Assembly: GCA_003164675.1 (NCBI GenBank)
Contig: PLTX01000117.1
Location: 1 to 64,000, forward strand
Origin: Verrucomicrobiota bacterium
GTDB lineage: Bacteria; Verrucomicrobiota; Verrucomicrobiia; Palsa-1439
Length of the DNA stretch: 64,000 nt
Reading direction: 5' to 3'
The notes beneath the pieces are model-generated. The model did not search any database and was not told the DNA's origin. It saw nothing but the letters and a program-made list of their open reading frames with translations. Shown here in pieces: positions 34,299-43,548 of the stretch (its first letter is position 1; the number at the start of each line of letters is the position of its first letter). The position numbers and the translations under genes were made by a program.

Positions 34299-34354
34299 CA
34301 CGGCGACAGAGCGCCGTGGCTACACGGGGAAGCGGCGCGTTGGGCCAGCGCGCC
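34299..34354 (+). repeat. Pair of REP-like palindromes next to the dispersed element
   Basis: CACGGCG-acagag-CGCCGTG (34299-34318) followed by GCTACA, then a hairpin with GGCGCG/CGCGCC arms (34334-34354). The first hairpin is identical in sequence to the reverse complement of 63913-63932, near the second copy of the dispersed element. Confidence 0.75.
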
Positions 34355-34388
34355 CTACCGCGGTGGTTGCGCCCAAGACCAGGGGCTG

Positions 34389-34531
34389 CGCGAAAACACG
34401 CTTTCTACCAAACGAAGCCAATGTTTTTGGGCGCTTGTGAATTTCGAACCAATTGTAGTACAGATGGTTAGGAGTCTGACTGTGCCATTTTGTCACATGG
34501 CTTCGTTTTGCAAAAATTGGCTTCGTTTTGG
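34389..34531 (+). mobile_element. Dispersed MITE-like repeat, copy 1
   Basis: A core of 124 bases (34408-34531) bounded by inverted ends: CCAAACGAAGCCAA on the left, TTGGCTTCGTTTTGG on the right, plus a third ATGGCTTCGTTTTG at 34497-34510. Internal GTGCCATTTTGTCAC is kept in both copies. The similarity continues about 20 bases left through CGCGAAAACACGCTT. Encodes no credible protein. Its inverted second copy is at 63441-63582. Confidence 0.8.
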
Positions 34532-34602
34532 GGGTGTCACTCGTGTCTGTTGATGAGAAATGGGGGTTTTTGAGATGATGAACGATGGTTTGTCGGGAGT
34601 GC

Positions 34603-34625
34603 GCACCCTGAAGGGTGCGGCTACA
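34603..34625 (+). repeat. REP-like palindrome near trpG
   Basis: GCACCCT-ga-AGGGTGC followed by GGCTACAAG; degenerate copy of the GCTACA-tailed palindromes, immediately before the trpG stop codon at 34632. Confidence 0.6.
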
Positions 34626-34631
34626 AGCGGG

Positions 34632-35204
34632 TCAGGCGGTCAGCTTCAAGAAATTCGCCAAAATCTGTTTGCCGTTTTCGGTGAGGATGGATTCGGGATG
34701 GAATTGGACGCCCCAGATGGGGTGTTGTTTGTGGCGGAGGCCCATGATCTCGCGTTCGGGTTTGGTTTCGGCGGTGATCTCGAGGGTGTCGGGCAGCGTG
34801 TCGCGTTTGACGAGGAGCGAGTGGTAGCGGGTGGCGGTGAAGGGATTGGGCATGCCTTCGAAAAGGTCGCGGCCATTGTGATAGATGGGCGAGGTTTTGC
34901 CGTGCATGAGGCGGTCGGCGCAGACGACTTCGCCGCCGAAGACGTGGCCCATACATTGGTGGCCGAGGCAGACGCCAAGCATGGGGACGGTGGGGCCGAA
35001 GGTCTTGATGATGTCGTTGGAGAGGCCGGATTCGCGCGGCGAACAGGGGCCGGGCGAAATGAGGATGCGGGACGGTTTCAGGGCGCGGATCTGGTCGAGA
35101 GTGATCTCGTCATTGCGGGAAATCTTCATCTCCACGCCCAACTCGCCGAGGTACTGCACGAGGTTGTACGTGAAGCTGTCGTAATTGTCGATGACCAGCA
35201 GCAT
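34632..35204 (-). CDS. trpG: Anthranilate synthase / aminodeoxychorismate synthase glutaminase subunit
   Basis: Class I glutamine amidotransferase that feeds ammonia to chorismate-using synthases (tryptophan or folate paths). Motifs: [42 protein letters not shown] with nucleophile Cys79, and [11 protein letters not shown]. 190 residues from ATG 35204; the frame is open to a TTG at 35240. No trpE or pabB is adjacent, so trpG or pabA cannot be decided. Upstream of it, divergent, is sppA. Confidence 0.9.
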   Translation of the reverse strand: MLLVIDNYDSFTYNLVQYLGELGVEMKISRNDEITLDQIRALKPSRILISPGPCSPRESGLSNDIIKTFGPTVPMLGVCLGHQCMGHVFGGEVVCADRLMHGKTSPIYHNGRDLFEGMPNPFTATRYHSLLVKRDTLPDTLEITAETKPEREIMGLRHKQHPIWGVQFHPESILTENGKQILANFLKLTA

Positions 35205-35302
35205 GCGCGTGACGGTACGACAAGTCGGAGCGCTGACCAAGTCAAAAGACGGTCAGCTTTTGCTCTTGCGACGCTGTCGCTCGTCGTGCAATGTACTGAA
35301 CC

Positions 35303-36352
35303 ATGAACTCGGCGCCGCCCTATCTTGTCAGCCCGCCGCCCCCGCCGCCGAGGCGGACGGGGTGGATTGTGTATGGCGTGATTGTGACGTTTTTCCTGTT
35401 TCTGAGCGTGCTGGCCAATCTGGTGTTGTTTGCCGCGGTGTTTGGCACTGGCCGAGCCGAAGCCATTTCCGTGACCCATCGCGGTCGTTACGAGGAACGG
35501 TATCTGGAAGGCGAAGAGGACGCGAAGGACAAGATTGCGGTCATTTACGTGCAGGGACTGATCAGTTCCTCGGAAGACGGTTACTCCAGCGAAGAAGGTA
35601 TGGTGGCGGACATTGAAGACCAGCTTCAACAGGCGGTCGATGACAAGCACGTGAAAGCCATTATCCTGCGGATCGACTCTCCCGGCGGCGAGGTTGTGGC
35701 TTCCGATACGATTTATCAGGCGGTGGTGGCGGCGCGCGAGAAGAAACCGGTGGTCGCCGACATCAATACGATGGGCGCATCGGGTGCGTACTATGTCGCG
35801 GTGGGTGCGGACTACATTGTGGCCAACGAATTGAGCATCACCGGCAGTATCGGGGTGATCATGGAGAGCTTTACGTTCAGCGGTCTCGCGGACAAAGTGG
35901 GAATCAAATTTTACACGTTCAAATCGGGCAAGTACAAAGACATCTTGAACCCCTCGCGAGAACCGACGGAGGATGAGAAGGCCCTCGTGCAGGGGATGGT
36001 GATGGAAGTCTACGACAAATTCGTCGGCATCGTGGCGCAGGAACGCGATATGAAGGTGGATGATTTGAAAAACGGTCTGGCCGATGGGCGGATCCTTTCT
36101 GGCAAACAGGCGTTGGACGCGGGTTTCGTGGATGGTCTCGGCTATTTCGACGACGCGATCGACAAAGCGGAAGAACTGGCGTCCATCAAAAAGGCCCGGG
36201 TGATTCGGTATGTGCAGCCGTTCAGCCTGCACAACCTGCTTCGGTACATGGGTAGCAACGACAGAACCAAGATCCAGATTCAGTTGACGCCGAATGAATT
36301 CAAGTTGCAGGCCGGACGCATGTATTTCCTGCCGTCCTATATGTTCCACTGA
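35303..36352 (+). CDS. sppA: Signal peptide peptidase SppA (S49 family)
   Basis: Membrane-bound serine protease that degrades cleaved signal peptides. One N-terminal membrane helix (residues 21-47), then the S49 domain: ILRIDSPGGEVVASD, INTMGASGAYYVAVGAD with nucleophile Ser160, and FKSGKYKDILNPSR with the base lysine Lys212. 349 residues, the short single-domain form. ATG at 35303. Its C-terminus converges with the TPR gene six bases away. Confidence 0.93.
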   Translation: MNSAPPYLVSPPPPPPRRTGWIVYGVIVTFFLFLSVLANLVLFAAVFGTGRAEAISVTHRGRYEERYLEGEEDAKDKIAVIYVQGLISSSEDGYSSEEGMVADIEDQLQQAVDDKHVKAIILRIDSPGGEVVASDTIYQAVVAAREKKPVVADINTMGASGAYYVAVGADYIVANELSITGSIGVIMESFTFSGLADKVGIKFYTFKSGKYKDILNPSREPTEDEKALVQGMVMEVYDKFVGIVAQERDMKVDDLKNGLADGRILSGKQALDAGFVDGLGYFDDAIDKAEELASIKKARVIRYVQPFSLHNLLRYMGSNDRTKIQIQLTPNEFKLQAGRMYFLPSYMFH

Positions 36353-36358
36353 ACCTGG

Positions 36359-36706
36359 CTACGATTTCGGTTCGTCTTTGAGCTGATCGACTTTTCCGCC
36401 CCACGAAAGAACTGCGGCCAGACCCTTTTCCTTCTCGGCCATGGCCTTGTCGCCCACCCGCAGGTAATACATCGACAGGCTCGTGTGCGCGAGCATGTCG
36501 TTGGGACTGATCTCGATGGCCCGTTTGCCGGCCTCGATCGCCTCGGGGATTTTGTTCGCGCGCAGGCAGGCCATCCCCAGCGCGTGCCAGGCGTCGAAAT
36601 ACGACGGATCGATCTCCACGGCCTTCCGGTAACACTCGATGGCGTTGTCATATTCCGCCATCGCGAATTCCGCCATGCCTTGATCGTAATGCTCTTCTTT
36701 CGTCAT
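36359..36706 (-). CDS. Tetratricopeptide repeat protein
   Basis: 115 residues forming about two and a half TPR units (EYDNAIECYRKAVEIDPSYFDAWHALGMAC, then IPEAIEAGKRAIEISPNDMLAHTSLSMYYL-type, each 34 residues). Likely cytoplasmic adaptor; no signal peptide. ATG at 36706 overlaps the DUF1992 stop (ATGA). Last gene of the heme operon; its own job there is unclear. Confidence 0.8.
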   Translation of the reverse strand: MTKEEHYDQGMAEFAMAEYDNAIECYRKAVEIDPSYFDAWHALGMACLRANKIPEAIEAGKRAIEISPNDMLAHTSLSMYYLRVGDKAMAEKEKGLAAVLSWGGKVDQLKDEPKS

Positions 36707-36933
36707 GTTCTCCGATGCGCGAGCGCGGCATGTCTTGGCTTTTCGACGATCGACGTTACCTCTTCTGTCGTCAATTGCTCTCGCTGCAATTTACGTTTCA
36801 GCCACCAATCAGGGTCATCATGCCCATCCGCATCACCCAAGGGCCTGCCGGCGCCTTCCAAATGGTCGAACTCCCCCTGCTCCATCGCTTCGCGGATTCG
36901 GTTTTCGGCGATGATGGGAATTGCTCCAATCAT
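36703..36933 (-). CDS. DUF1992 (DnaJ-homologue C member 28-like) domain protein
   Basis: 76 residues with the DUF1992 pattern: AENRIREAMEQGEFDHLEGAG, PDWWLKRKLQRE. Function unknown; it is named after the eukaryotic DNAJC28 domain. ATG at 36933, overlapping the cobA-hemD stop as ATGA, and the TPR start at the other end, so it is translationally coupled. Confidence 0.8.
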   Translation of the reverse strand: MIGAIPIIAENRIREAMEQGEFDHLEGAGRPLGDADGHDDPDWWLKRKLQREQLTTEEVTSIVEKPRHAALAHRRT

Positions 36934-38459
36934 TTCTTCGTCAACAGCGCCAGAATTGCGTCCACCAAGCCCGGCACGGTATGAATCTTCGCTTCGATGG
37001 CGACTTCCAATCCCTTCTCGCGCGCGGCTAGCGATGTTTGCGGCCCAATACTGACAAATCGCATTTGCGGATAGTGCTTCATCAACGCCGGAACATCCAC
37101 CAGATTGCAGAAATTTGCCACCGTGGACGAGCTGGTGAACGTCACGATGTCGGCGCCTTCACTGAGCAATCGCGCACGATGGCCGTTGCGATCCTCCGTA
37201 TCAGGCACGGTTTGATACGCATCCACATCGTCAACAATAGCCCCCAGGTCCTCCAACCCACGCGCCAGACGTTGGTCCGCCAGGTCCGCGCGGGGCATGA
37301 GCATCTTCAGGTTCTCGCAGCTTACCGATTTCTTGAATTCCGCCAGCAACGCCTCGGTCGTGAACTCCATGGGCTGCAAGTCTACCTCCAAATGCAGCTC
37401 GGCAAGTTTCTGTGACGTCACGGCGCCGATGGCGGCAATCTTCAACGGACCCATCTCGCGAATGTCTTTGTGGTGTACAAAGAACTCCCGGAAAAACGCA
37501 TCCACACCGTTGGGACTGGTGAAGACCAACCAATCATATTCACCCAGGCCGCCGACAGCTTCTCGCAACGGCGCGAGACTCTGGGGTGGCTTGATGCGGA
37601 TCGTGGGAATCTCCAGGACATCCGCACCCAGCTCGCCGAGTTGACGCACCAGTTCACTCGCCTGCTCGCGGCTGCGCGTGACGACGATCCGCCGGCTGAA
37701 GAGCGGGCGCTGCTCGAACCAGTTCAGGTTCTCGCGTAATCGAACCACCTCGCCCACTACCGTGACAGCGGGCGGCTTGAAATCCGCCCTGGAAGCGACT
37801 TCGGCAATTGTGGCCAGGGTGCCTTGAATTGTTTGTTGCCTTCCTGTGGTGCCCCAACGCACCATTGCGACCGGAGTTTCGGGCGACGCGCCGTGCCGCA
37901 TCAATTCCTCGGCAATGGTGCCAATACGTTCCACTCCCATGAGGATGACGCGTGTTCCGAAAAACTTTGCCACGCCTGCCCAATCCACCTGTGTCTTTTC
38001 CTTTGTCGGGTCCTCGTGTCCCGTGACGACCATGAACGCCGTGGCGACCCCCCGGTGCGTCACCGGGATTCCCGCGTAGGCCGGTGCCGCTATCGACGAG
38101 CTGATTCCGGGCACAATCTCGAAATTGAAACCGGCCTTGCGCAATTCTTCCGCCTCTTCGCCGCCACGCCCGAAGACAAATGGATCGCCGCCTTTCAGCC
38201 GCGTCACCGTCTTCCCCTCCCGCGCCTTCTCGACGAGCAGCGCATTGATCTCATCCTGCGTGAGAGTGTGTTGTTTGGACGTTTTGCCCCCGAAGATGAT
38301 TTCCGCGTCGTGCCGCGCATGTTTCAGGAGCGACGAATTTACCAAGTTGTCGTAAACAATCACCTCGGCCAGTTGGATGCACTCCAACCCGCGCACGGTG
38401 ATCAGTCCGGCGTCGCCCGGTCCGGCTCCCACCAGATACACTTTGCCTTTCTTCGTCAT
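36930..38459 (-). CDS. cobA-hemD: Fused uroporphyrinogen-III C-methyltransferase / uroporphyrinogen-III synthase
   Basis: Two enzymes in one 509-residue chain. Residues about 1-250 are the SAM-dependent CobA methylase (KVYLVGAGPGDAGLITVRG, VTRLKGGDPFVFGRGGEEA, VVPGISSSIAAPAYAGIPVTHRG), which makes precorrin-2 for siroheme. Residues about 255-509 are HemD (IVVTRSREQASELVRQL, YDWLVFTSPNGVDAFF, VTFTSSSTVANF), which closes the uroporphyrinogen-III ring. ATG at 38459 overlaps hemC. Such fusions are common in Gram-positive and PVC bacteria. Confidence 0.95.
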   Translation of the reverse strand: MTKKGKVYLVGAGPGDAGLITVRGLECIQLAEVIVYDNLVNSSLLKHARHDAEIIFGGKTSKQHTLTQDEINALLVEKAREGKTVTRLKGGDPFVFGRGGEEAEELRKAGFNFEIVPGISSSIAAPAYAGIPVTHRGVATAFMVVTGHEDPTKEKTQVDWAGVAKFFGTRVILMGVERIGTIAEELMRHGASPETPVAMVRWGTTGRQQTIQGTLATIAEVASRADFKPPAVTVVGEVVRLRENLNWFEQRPLFSRRIVVTRSREQASELVRQLGELGADVLEIPTIRIKPPQSLAPLREAVGGLGEYDWLVFTSPNGVDAFFREFFVHHKDIREMGPLKIAAIGAVTSQKLAELHLEVDLQPMEFTTEALLAEFKKSVSCENLKMLMPRADLADQRLARGLEDLGAIVDDVDAYQTVPDTEDRNGHRARLLSEGADIVTFTSSSTVANFCNLVDVPALMKHYPQMRFVSIGPQTSLAAREKGLEVAIEAKIHTVPGLVDAILALLTKK

Positions 38460-39355
38460 GCAAGAACCTGCCTGGCGGCCCGCTCGCCCGCGTCTCCAGG
38501 ATTGGTTGTCGCCCCCACGATCTCTACGCGTCGAACGACCTTGCCATCAGCAGTAAACGTCGCACCGGCCAAATGCAGTTGCCCGCCTTCGACCGTGGCA
38601 TGAGCGGCGTATGGCACCTGACAGCCACCGCCCAACGCCCGTAGGAAAGCTCGTTCGGCGATTACGCAAGCTGCCGTGTTCGCGTCATTGATGCCCGCCA
38701 GCGCCGTGTGTGTGTCGGTGTCCGTCTCGCGAACCTCACACGCGATGGCGCCCTGCCCCACCGCCGGAATCATCATGTCGAAGCCGATCTCCTGCCAGTG
38801 AAAGTTCCCAAATTTCTTCCAGAGGCCGAGCCGTCGCAATCCCGCTGCCGCAAGGATGAGGACATCAATTGCGTCATTCTCCGCGAGCTTGCGCAAACGA
38901 GTTTCGACGTTGCCGCGGATTTCCTCGATTTGCAGGTCGGGCCGTCGCGCCAATAGCTGTGCGCGACGCCGGATGCTGCTCGTGGCGACGCGTGCACCGT
39001 TTGGCAACTCCGGAATGGATCGGAACGCTTTCGAAATGAACACGTCGTGAGCATCTTCACGCGATGGCACGGCGCCGATCATCAACCCGTCAGGCAGGAC
39101 GGTCGGCAGGTCTTTCATGCTATGCACGGCCACGTGGATATCCCCGTTGAGAAGCTGTTCCTCGATTTCTTTGGTAAACAACCCCTTGCCCCCACCGGCA
39201 ACGAGCGAATGATTCGCGAAGTCATCACCGCTGGTCTTGATGATCTTGGTTTCCACCGGCAGCGACGGATTCGTATTCTGCAGAAGCCCACGGATGATCT
39301 CCACCTGCGCCAACGCCAACGGGCTCCCGCGCGTGCCAATGATTAGCGGCTTCAT
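38456..39355 (-). CDS. hemC: Porphobilinogen deaminase (hydroxymethylbilane synthase)
   Basis: Condenses four porphobilinogens to hydroxymethylbilane. 299 residues: IGTRGSPLALAQVEII, SMKDLPTVLPDGL, SSIRRRAQLLARRPDLQ, and the dipyrromethane-binding cysteine in LRALGGGCQVPYAAHA. Arg-rich substrate cleft visible. ATG at 39355 overlaps hemA as ATGA. Confidence 0.95.
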   Translation of the reverse strand: MKPLIIGTRGSPLALAQVEIIRGLLQNTNPSLPVETKIIKTSGDDFANHSLVAGGGKGLFTKEIEEQLLNGDIHVAVHSMKDLPTVLPDGLMIGAVPSREDAHDVFISKAFRSIPELPNGARVATSSIRRRAQLLARRPDLQIEEIRGNVETRLRKLAENDAIDVLILAAAGLRRLGLWKKFGNFHWQEIGFDMMIPAVGQGAIACEVRETDTDTHTALAGINDANTAACVIAERAFLRALGGGCQVPYAAHATVEGGQLHLAGATFTADGKVVRRVEIVGATTNPGDAGERAARQVLA

Positions 39356-40446
39356 GACGCCTGGGTGTGGGCGGGGTTGCGCAGGGGTGCGTCGGCGGTG
39401 CGTCGGTGATATCGATCTTGGAGAGCGTCACGGTTGGTCTCCAGCCAGTCCGCAAGACGCCGCACGTGCTCGGCAATGAGCACCCGACACGTGGTGATTT
39501 CGCGTTCGCGCACCGCCAGGTTTTTCCGGGCGATTTGTTGAAGATCGTCGATATCGTAGAGGTACACGCTTTCCAGTTCGTCGCACGCGCGTTCGATGTC
39601 GCGGGGTACCGCGATATCGATGAGAAACAGCGGACGCTGCCGCCGTATTCTCATCAATGGGGCAAGCTTCTCCTTGGTAAGGATCGGGTGTGGCGCGGCT
39701 GTCGAACTGATGACGATGTCGACCTTGGGAAATTCGCGTGGCCACTGCTCGTAGGAGATTGCCCGTCCTTGGAGTTGACCTGCCAGGGCTTCCGCGCGTT
39801 CGTTCGTCCGGCTGCAGACCAGGATCGCACCCGCGCCACGACTCTGAAGGGCGCGCGCTGTGGCGGCACTCATCTCTCCGGCGCCGATGACCATCACCGT
39901 GCATTTGCCGAGTTTACCGAAAATCTTTTCGGCGAGGTCGACCGCAACCGTGCCGACGGAAGTCGAACCGCGTGCGATGGCCGTGGTGGACCGTATCTGT
40001 TTGGCAGCGGAGAATGCTTTCTGAAACACACGATTCAAGACAACGCCCGTTGTGCCTGCTTCTTGTGCCGCGGAATACGCGTCTTTCACCTGGCCAAGAA
40101 TCTCGGTTTCGCCGAGCACCATGGAGTCGATCCCGCAAGCAACTTCGAGCAGATGCTGAATGCACGAGTTGTCACGGTGTTCGTACAGATGGGCGTCAAT
40201 GCGATCGGAGAGGCGGTGATGATTGTGGAGAAACTCCCGCACAGAGCGGGAGGCATCGCCAACGTTGTCCGCAAGCGCGTAAATCTCCACGCGATTGCAC
40301 GTCGACAGGATCACCGCCTCGTGCACGGGACTGGCGGAAAGCAATCGGGTGTGCGCCTCGCCGAGGCCCGTTTTGGCGAACGCCAGTTGCTCGCGCACTT
40401 CCACGGGCGCGCTTCGATGACTCAAACCGATGACGATCAGGTTCAT
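39352..40446 (-). CDS. hemA: Glutamyl-tRNA reductase, short form
   Basis: First enzyme of the C5 heme path: reduces glutamyl-tRNA to glutamate-1-semialdehyde with NADPH. Motifs: MNLIVIGLSHRSAPVEVREQ, STCNRVEIYA with catalytic Cys50, GETEILGQVKDAY, and the NADP domain VMVIGAGEMSAATARAL. 364 residues from ATG 40446; the usual length is about 420. The chain stops shortly after the spinal helix (RRLADWLETNRDA) and lacks most of the C-terminal dimerisation domain. ATG is two bases from the ccsA-like stop. Confidence 0.92.
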   Translation of the reverse strand: MNLIVIGLSHRSAPVEVREQLAFAKTGLGEAHTRLLSASPVHEAVILSTCNRVEIYALADNVGDASRSVREFLHNHHRLSDRIDAHLYEHRDNSCIQHLLEVACGIDSMVLGETEILGQVKDAYSAAQEAGTTGVVLNRVFQKAFSAAKQIRSTTAIARGSTSVGTVAVDLAEKIFGKLGKCTVMVIGAGEMSAATARALQSRGAGAILVCSRTNERAEALAGQLQGRAISYEQWPREFPKVDIVISSTAAPHPILTKEKLAPLMRIRRQRPLFLIDIAVPRDIERACDELESVYLYDIDDLQQIARKNLAVREREITTCRVLIAEHVRRLADWLETNRDALQDRYHRRTADAPLRNPAHTQAS

Positions 40447-40448
40447 CG

Positions 40449-41240
40449 CTAAAACAGGTTTACTCCCCAGAATCCGACAAGCATCAGCGCAAAGGACGCC
40501 ATCGACGCCACCGCGACCTTTCGCCCCCGCAATGTCCACAGCCCCCGCGCCACGACAAGTGCGCCGTACAGCGTCCACACCGACGATGCCCAGATAATCT
40601 TCGGGATCGTCCAGTGACCCACGATGTGATACGAGATCATGCCGCCCACCATGCCGGCGGTCAGCATCGCAAAGCCCATGATCAACAACCGGAAATGGAT
40701 GACGTCGAGTTGTTCAATCGACGGCAGCAGCAGAAAGGAGGAGGTTAGCCGTCGCGTCTTGAGTTGACGTTCTTGAAACAGGTACATGGCGCCCGTGACA
40801 AATGCCAGGGCAAACGCGCCGCAAGCCACGACCGCAATGGCTGCATGAAATTCGATCCAAGGGCTGTGATTTGGCGGCGCGGCCCTCACCACGTCCACCG
40901 GTGATAACAGGGCCGCCAGGCAGATCACCAACACCAGCGGCGCAGTGAACGCGCCGAGAAACGAAACCTGGTACGATGGGCCAATCAGCAGAAAGAACAG
41001 CACTGCCGCCCAAGTAACGAAAACCTGCGTCTCGAACAGGTTCGTCAACGGGCAACGTCTGAGTGCGTGGCCGCGCAGGTACAGGAAAACCGTATGCAAT
41101 ACAAACCCGGCCGCCATGGCGGCGTAATTCGCCTGTTGCAAGCCCGGTCCACCACCGGCCGACCGCAGGCGTCGGAGGGTGACAATGCAACTGACAGCGT
41201 AAAACACCAGTGCCAGCCAGAGAAATGTTCGGTCGGTCAT
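40449..41240 (-). CDS. CcsA/HemX-like cytochrome c assembly protein
   Basis: About eight-helix membrane protein of the CcmC/CcsA/HemX superfamily, 263 residues (FLWLALVFYAVSCIVTL, VTGAMYLFQERQLK, LIMGFAMLTAGMVGGMISY). The heme-handling WWD motif typical of CcsA is not evident, which is like HemX, a hemA-linked membrane protein. Location between siroheme dehydrogenase and hemA supports the HemX reading. Could still take part in heme delivery. ATG at 41240. Confidence 0.75.
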   Translation of the reverse strand: MTDRTFLWLALVFYAVSCIVTLRRLRSAGGGPGLQQANYAAMAAGFVLHTVFLYLRGHALRRCPLTNLFETQVFVTWAAVLFFLLIGPSYQVSFLGAFTAPLVLVICLAALLSPVDVVRAAPPNHSPWIEFHAAIAVVACGAFALAFVTGAMYLFQERQLKTRRLTSSFLLLPSIEQLDVIHFRLLIMGFAMLTAGMVGGMISYHIVGHWTIPKIIWASSVWTLYGALVVARGLWTLRGRKVAVASMASFALMLVGFWGVNLF

Positions 41241-41743
41241 GATGTCTTCTTCTTCACGCGGCGGGCCGCGCTCATCCTCCTGAGCAGCCTAGGATACCCA
41301 TGACCGAGAAAGCGTTCAAGATCGTGGCGCAACCGTTTGGCAAACGCCGGGCTGGCTCCTCCCGTCGAAATCGCGAGAGAAATCCCGCCGTGACGTACGT
41401 GAGACGGGACGATGAAATTGCCGGCTGAGGGCGGGGCGATACAGTTGATCAGCAACCCGAGGCGCTTCGCTTCGGCGCACACGGACTCGTTGACGGCCAG
41501 ATCGTTTGTCGCGGCAATCGCCAGGGACGCGGCCCGTAGGTCGCCCCGTCGGTACGGTCTACGCACCCACCGAATCCGCTTGCTACGCGCCAGGCTGCGG
41601 ATCGTTGCTTTGGCTTCGGGGCTGATGACGGTCACCCGCGCTTTGGCGGCAAGCAACGTCCGGACTTTGCGCGTGGCGACACCGCCCGCGCCGATGACGA
41701 CGACGGATTGGTCTGCAAGATCGAGAAACAATGGATAGTGCAT
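41237..41743 (-). CDS. Precorrin-2 dehydrogenase (siroheme synthase N-domain)
   Basis: NAD-dependent enzyme converting precorrin-2 to sirohydrochlorin; Met8/CysG N-terminal type. From ATG 41743, 168 residues: MHYPLFLDLADQSVVVIGAG, GGVATRKVRTLLAAKARVTV, NESVCAEAKRLGLLINC, FIVPSHVRHGGISLAIST with TGGASPAFAKRLR. The open frame extends upstream to 41899 but into the RNase P RNA. With cobA in the same operon gives siroheme. ATGA overlap with the ccsA-like start. Confidence 0.88.
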   Translation of the reverse strand: MHYPLFLDLADQSVVVIGAGGVATRKVRTLLAAKARVTVISPEAKATIRSLARSKRIRWVRRPYRRGDLRAASLAIAATNDLAVNESVCAEAKRLGLLINCIAPPSAGNFIVPSHVRHGGISLAISTGGASPAFAKRLRHDLERFLGHGYPRLLRRMSAARRVKKKTS

Positions 41744-41797
41744 CGAAGAAAGTGGCAGCGGGGATGACTTGGTAGTCACCCCCGCCATCCGTTCATT

Positions 41798-42156
<359 letters not shown>

Positions 42157-42193
42157 AAATCGAATTCAAATCAAATAACAGTCCGGCCAGCCA

Positions 42194-42916
42194 TCATTCC
42201 GGCTGCCAATATAGAATGCGCCCGCAGTAATCGCAACTGGTCAACTCGCTGCCGTGCTTGGCGTTGTGGGCCAGTTGCGGTGGGATATTCAGATGGCATC
42301 CACCACAATTCCCATTGCGGATCGGAACGATCGCGAAATCGCTCTTGCTGCGCATCAGCCGCTCATAGCGATTCAATGCATCGGGATCGATTTCCCGGGC
42401 AAGCTGTTGTCGCTCGGCCAGCACTTGCTTCAATTCTTGATCGATGATGGCAATGCGCTTCTGAAGATCGGCCCGCTCGGCCTCCACTTTCGCCGAGACC
42501 TCTTTCAGCATCACCTGCTCCGTCTTCACCGAGGGCTGAAGTTGGTCACTCTTCTCCATCACTTCCAGCTCGTGCGTCTCAATCTCATCGATTTCCCGTT
42601 CGACCCTGGCGATTTCCTTCAGCAACGCCTGGTATTCGGTGTTCGACTTGATTTGGGAAAGCTGTGTCCGGTATTTCGCAATCTGGGTGCGCTTGGACTC
42701 TGCGTCGATCTCCCATCTCTTGCGCTCGGCCTCAATGTGTTTCGCTTCGTCTCGCAACCCCTCCAGACGAGCGGACTCTGCTTTCAAGCGTTGTTCGGCT
42801 GACGCGATCTGTTCGGGAATGCGCATCCGTTCCAACTTGAGTTGCGCAATCCGCCGGTCACGGTCCTGCACTACCAGGAGTTTCTCGAGAGTGGGCAGCA
42901 TGTCATTCGCAATCAT
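42194..42916 (-). CDS. Coiled-coil zinc-ribbon protein (CT398-like)
   Basis: Residues up to about 170 are a heptad-rich coiled coil (EQRLKAESARLEGLRDEAK, AKVEAERADLQKR). The C-terminus is a four-cysteine zinc ribbon, NCGGCHLNIPPQ...CDYCGRILYW. Matches the C4-zinc-ribbon family of nucleic-acid or membrane-linked proteins found near rnpB and RNA genes in many bacteria. About 240 residues from ATG 42916; other starts (42943 TTG, 42901 ATG) cannot be ruled out. Role unknown. Confidence 0.75.
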   Translation of the reverse strand: MIANDMLPTLEKLLVVQDRDRRIAQLKLERMRIPEQIASAEQRLKAESARLEGLRDEAKHIEAERKRWEIDAESKRTQIAKYRTQLSQIKSNTEYQALLKEIARVEREIDEIETHELEVMEKSDQLQPSVKTEQVMLKEVSAKVEAERADLQKRIAIIDQELKQVLAERQQLAREIDPDALNRYERLMRSKSDFAIVPIRNGNCGGCHLNIPPQLAHNAKHGSELTSCDYCGRILYWQPE

Positions 42917-42939
42917 TTTAAGGTGCCGCGCACAATGTG

Positions 42940-43545
42940 TCAACGCCGCGCCCGGCCCCGCCTTCCCATAAGCTGATCGACGTACTTGCCCAAGATGTCC
43001 GCTTCCAGGTTCACCAGGTCGCCTTCCCGGCAGGCCAGCAGATTCGTGACCTCCCGCGTGTGCGGGATGATCCAGATAAGGAACCAGTTACGACCGACGC
43101 CCGCCACGGTCAGGCTGATGCCATCGACTGCAATCGACCCCTTCTCAACGACATAGCGCATCACCGAAGGCGGCGCTCCGACATCCAGCACGTAATCTTT
43201 GCCCTCCCGTTCAAACCGCCGCACCTTGCCCCGTGCATCCACGTGGCCGAGCACAAAATGCCCATCAAGCCGCGCATCGGCGCGCAGCGGACGCTCCAGA
43301 TTAACAAAGGAACCGCGTCGGACGAATTCGAGGTTTGTCCGCCGCAGTGTCTCGGCGAGGACGTCAAAGTTCAACACGCCGCCACGCGATCCGACGACGG
43401 TCAGACACGCGCCATTGACCGCGACGCTGTTTCCGACTCGAAGCGACCGGCCAATCCTAGGTGCGCGAACGGTTAACTCCGTCGACCTCTTGCCCGCGCG
43501 GATCTTCTCCACAATGCCCGCTTCTTCAACGATTCCCGTAAACAT
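42940..43545 (-). CDS. ribE: Riboflavin synthase alpha chain
   Basis: Dismutates 6,7-dimethyl-8-ribityllumazine to riboflavin. 201 residues built from two similar beta-barrel halves, each with a lumazine site: MFTGIVEEAGIVEKIR and FVLGHVDARGKV, then VEKGSIAVDGISLTVAG. N-terminal MFTGIVEE signature is diagnostic. Last gene of a ribD-pfkB-ribE run on the minus strand. Gene symbol ribE (also called ribC). Confidence 0.95.
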   Translation of the reverse strand: MFTGIVEEAGIVEKIRAGKRSTELTVRAPRIGRSLRVGNSVAVNGACLTVVGSRGGVLNFDVLAETLRRTNLEFVRRGSFVNLERPLRADARLDGHFVLGHVDARGKVRRFEREGKDYVLDVGAPPSVMRYVVEKGSIAVDGISLTVAGVGRNWFLIWIIPHTREVTNLLACREGDLVNLEADILGKYVDQLMGRRGRARR

Positions 43546-43548
43546 GGC

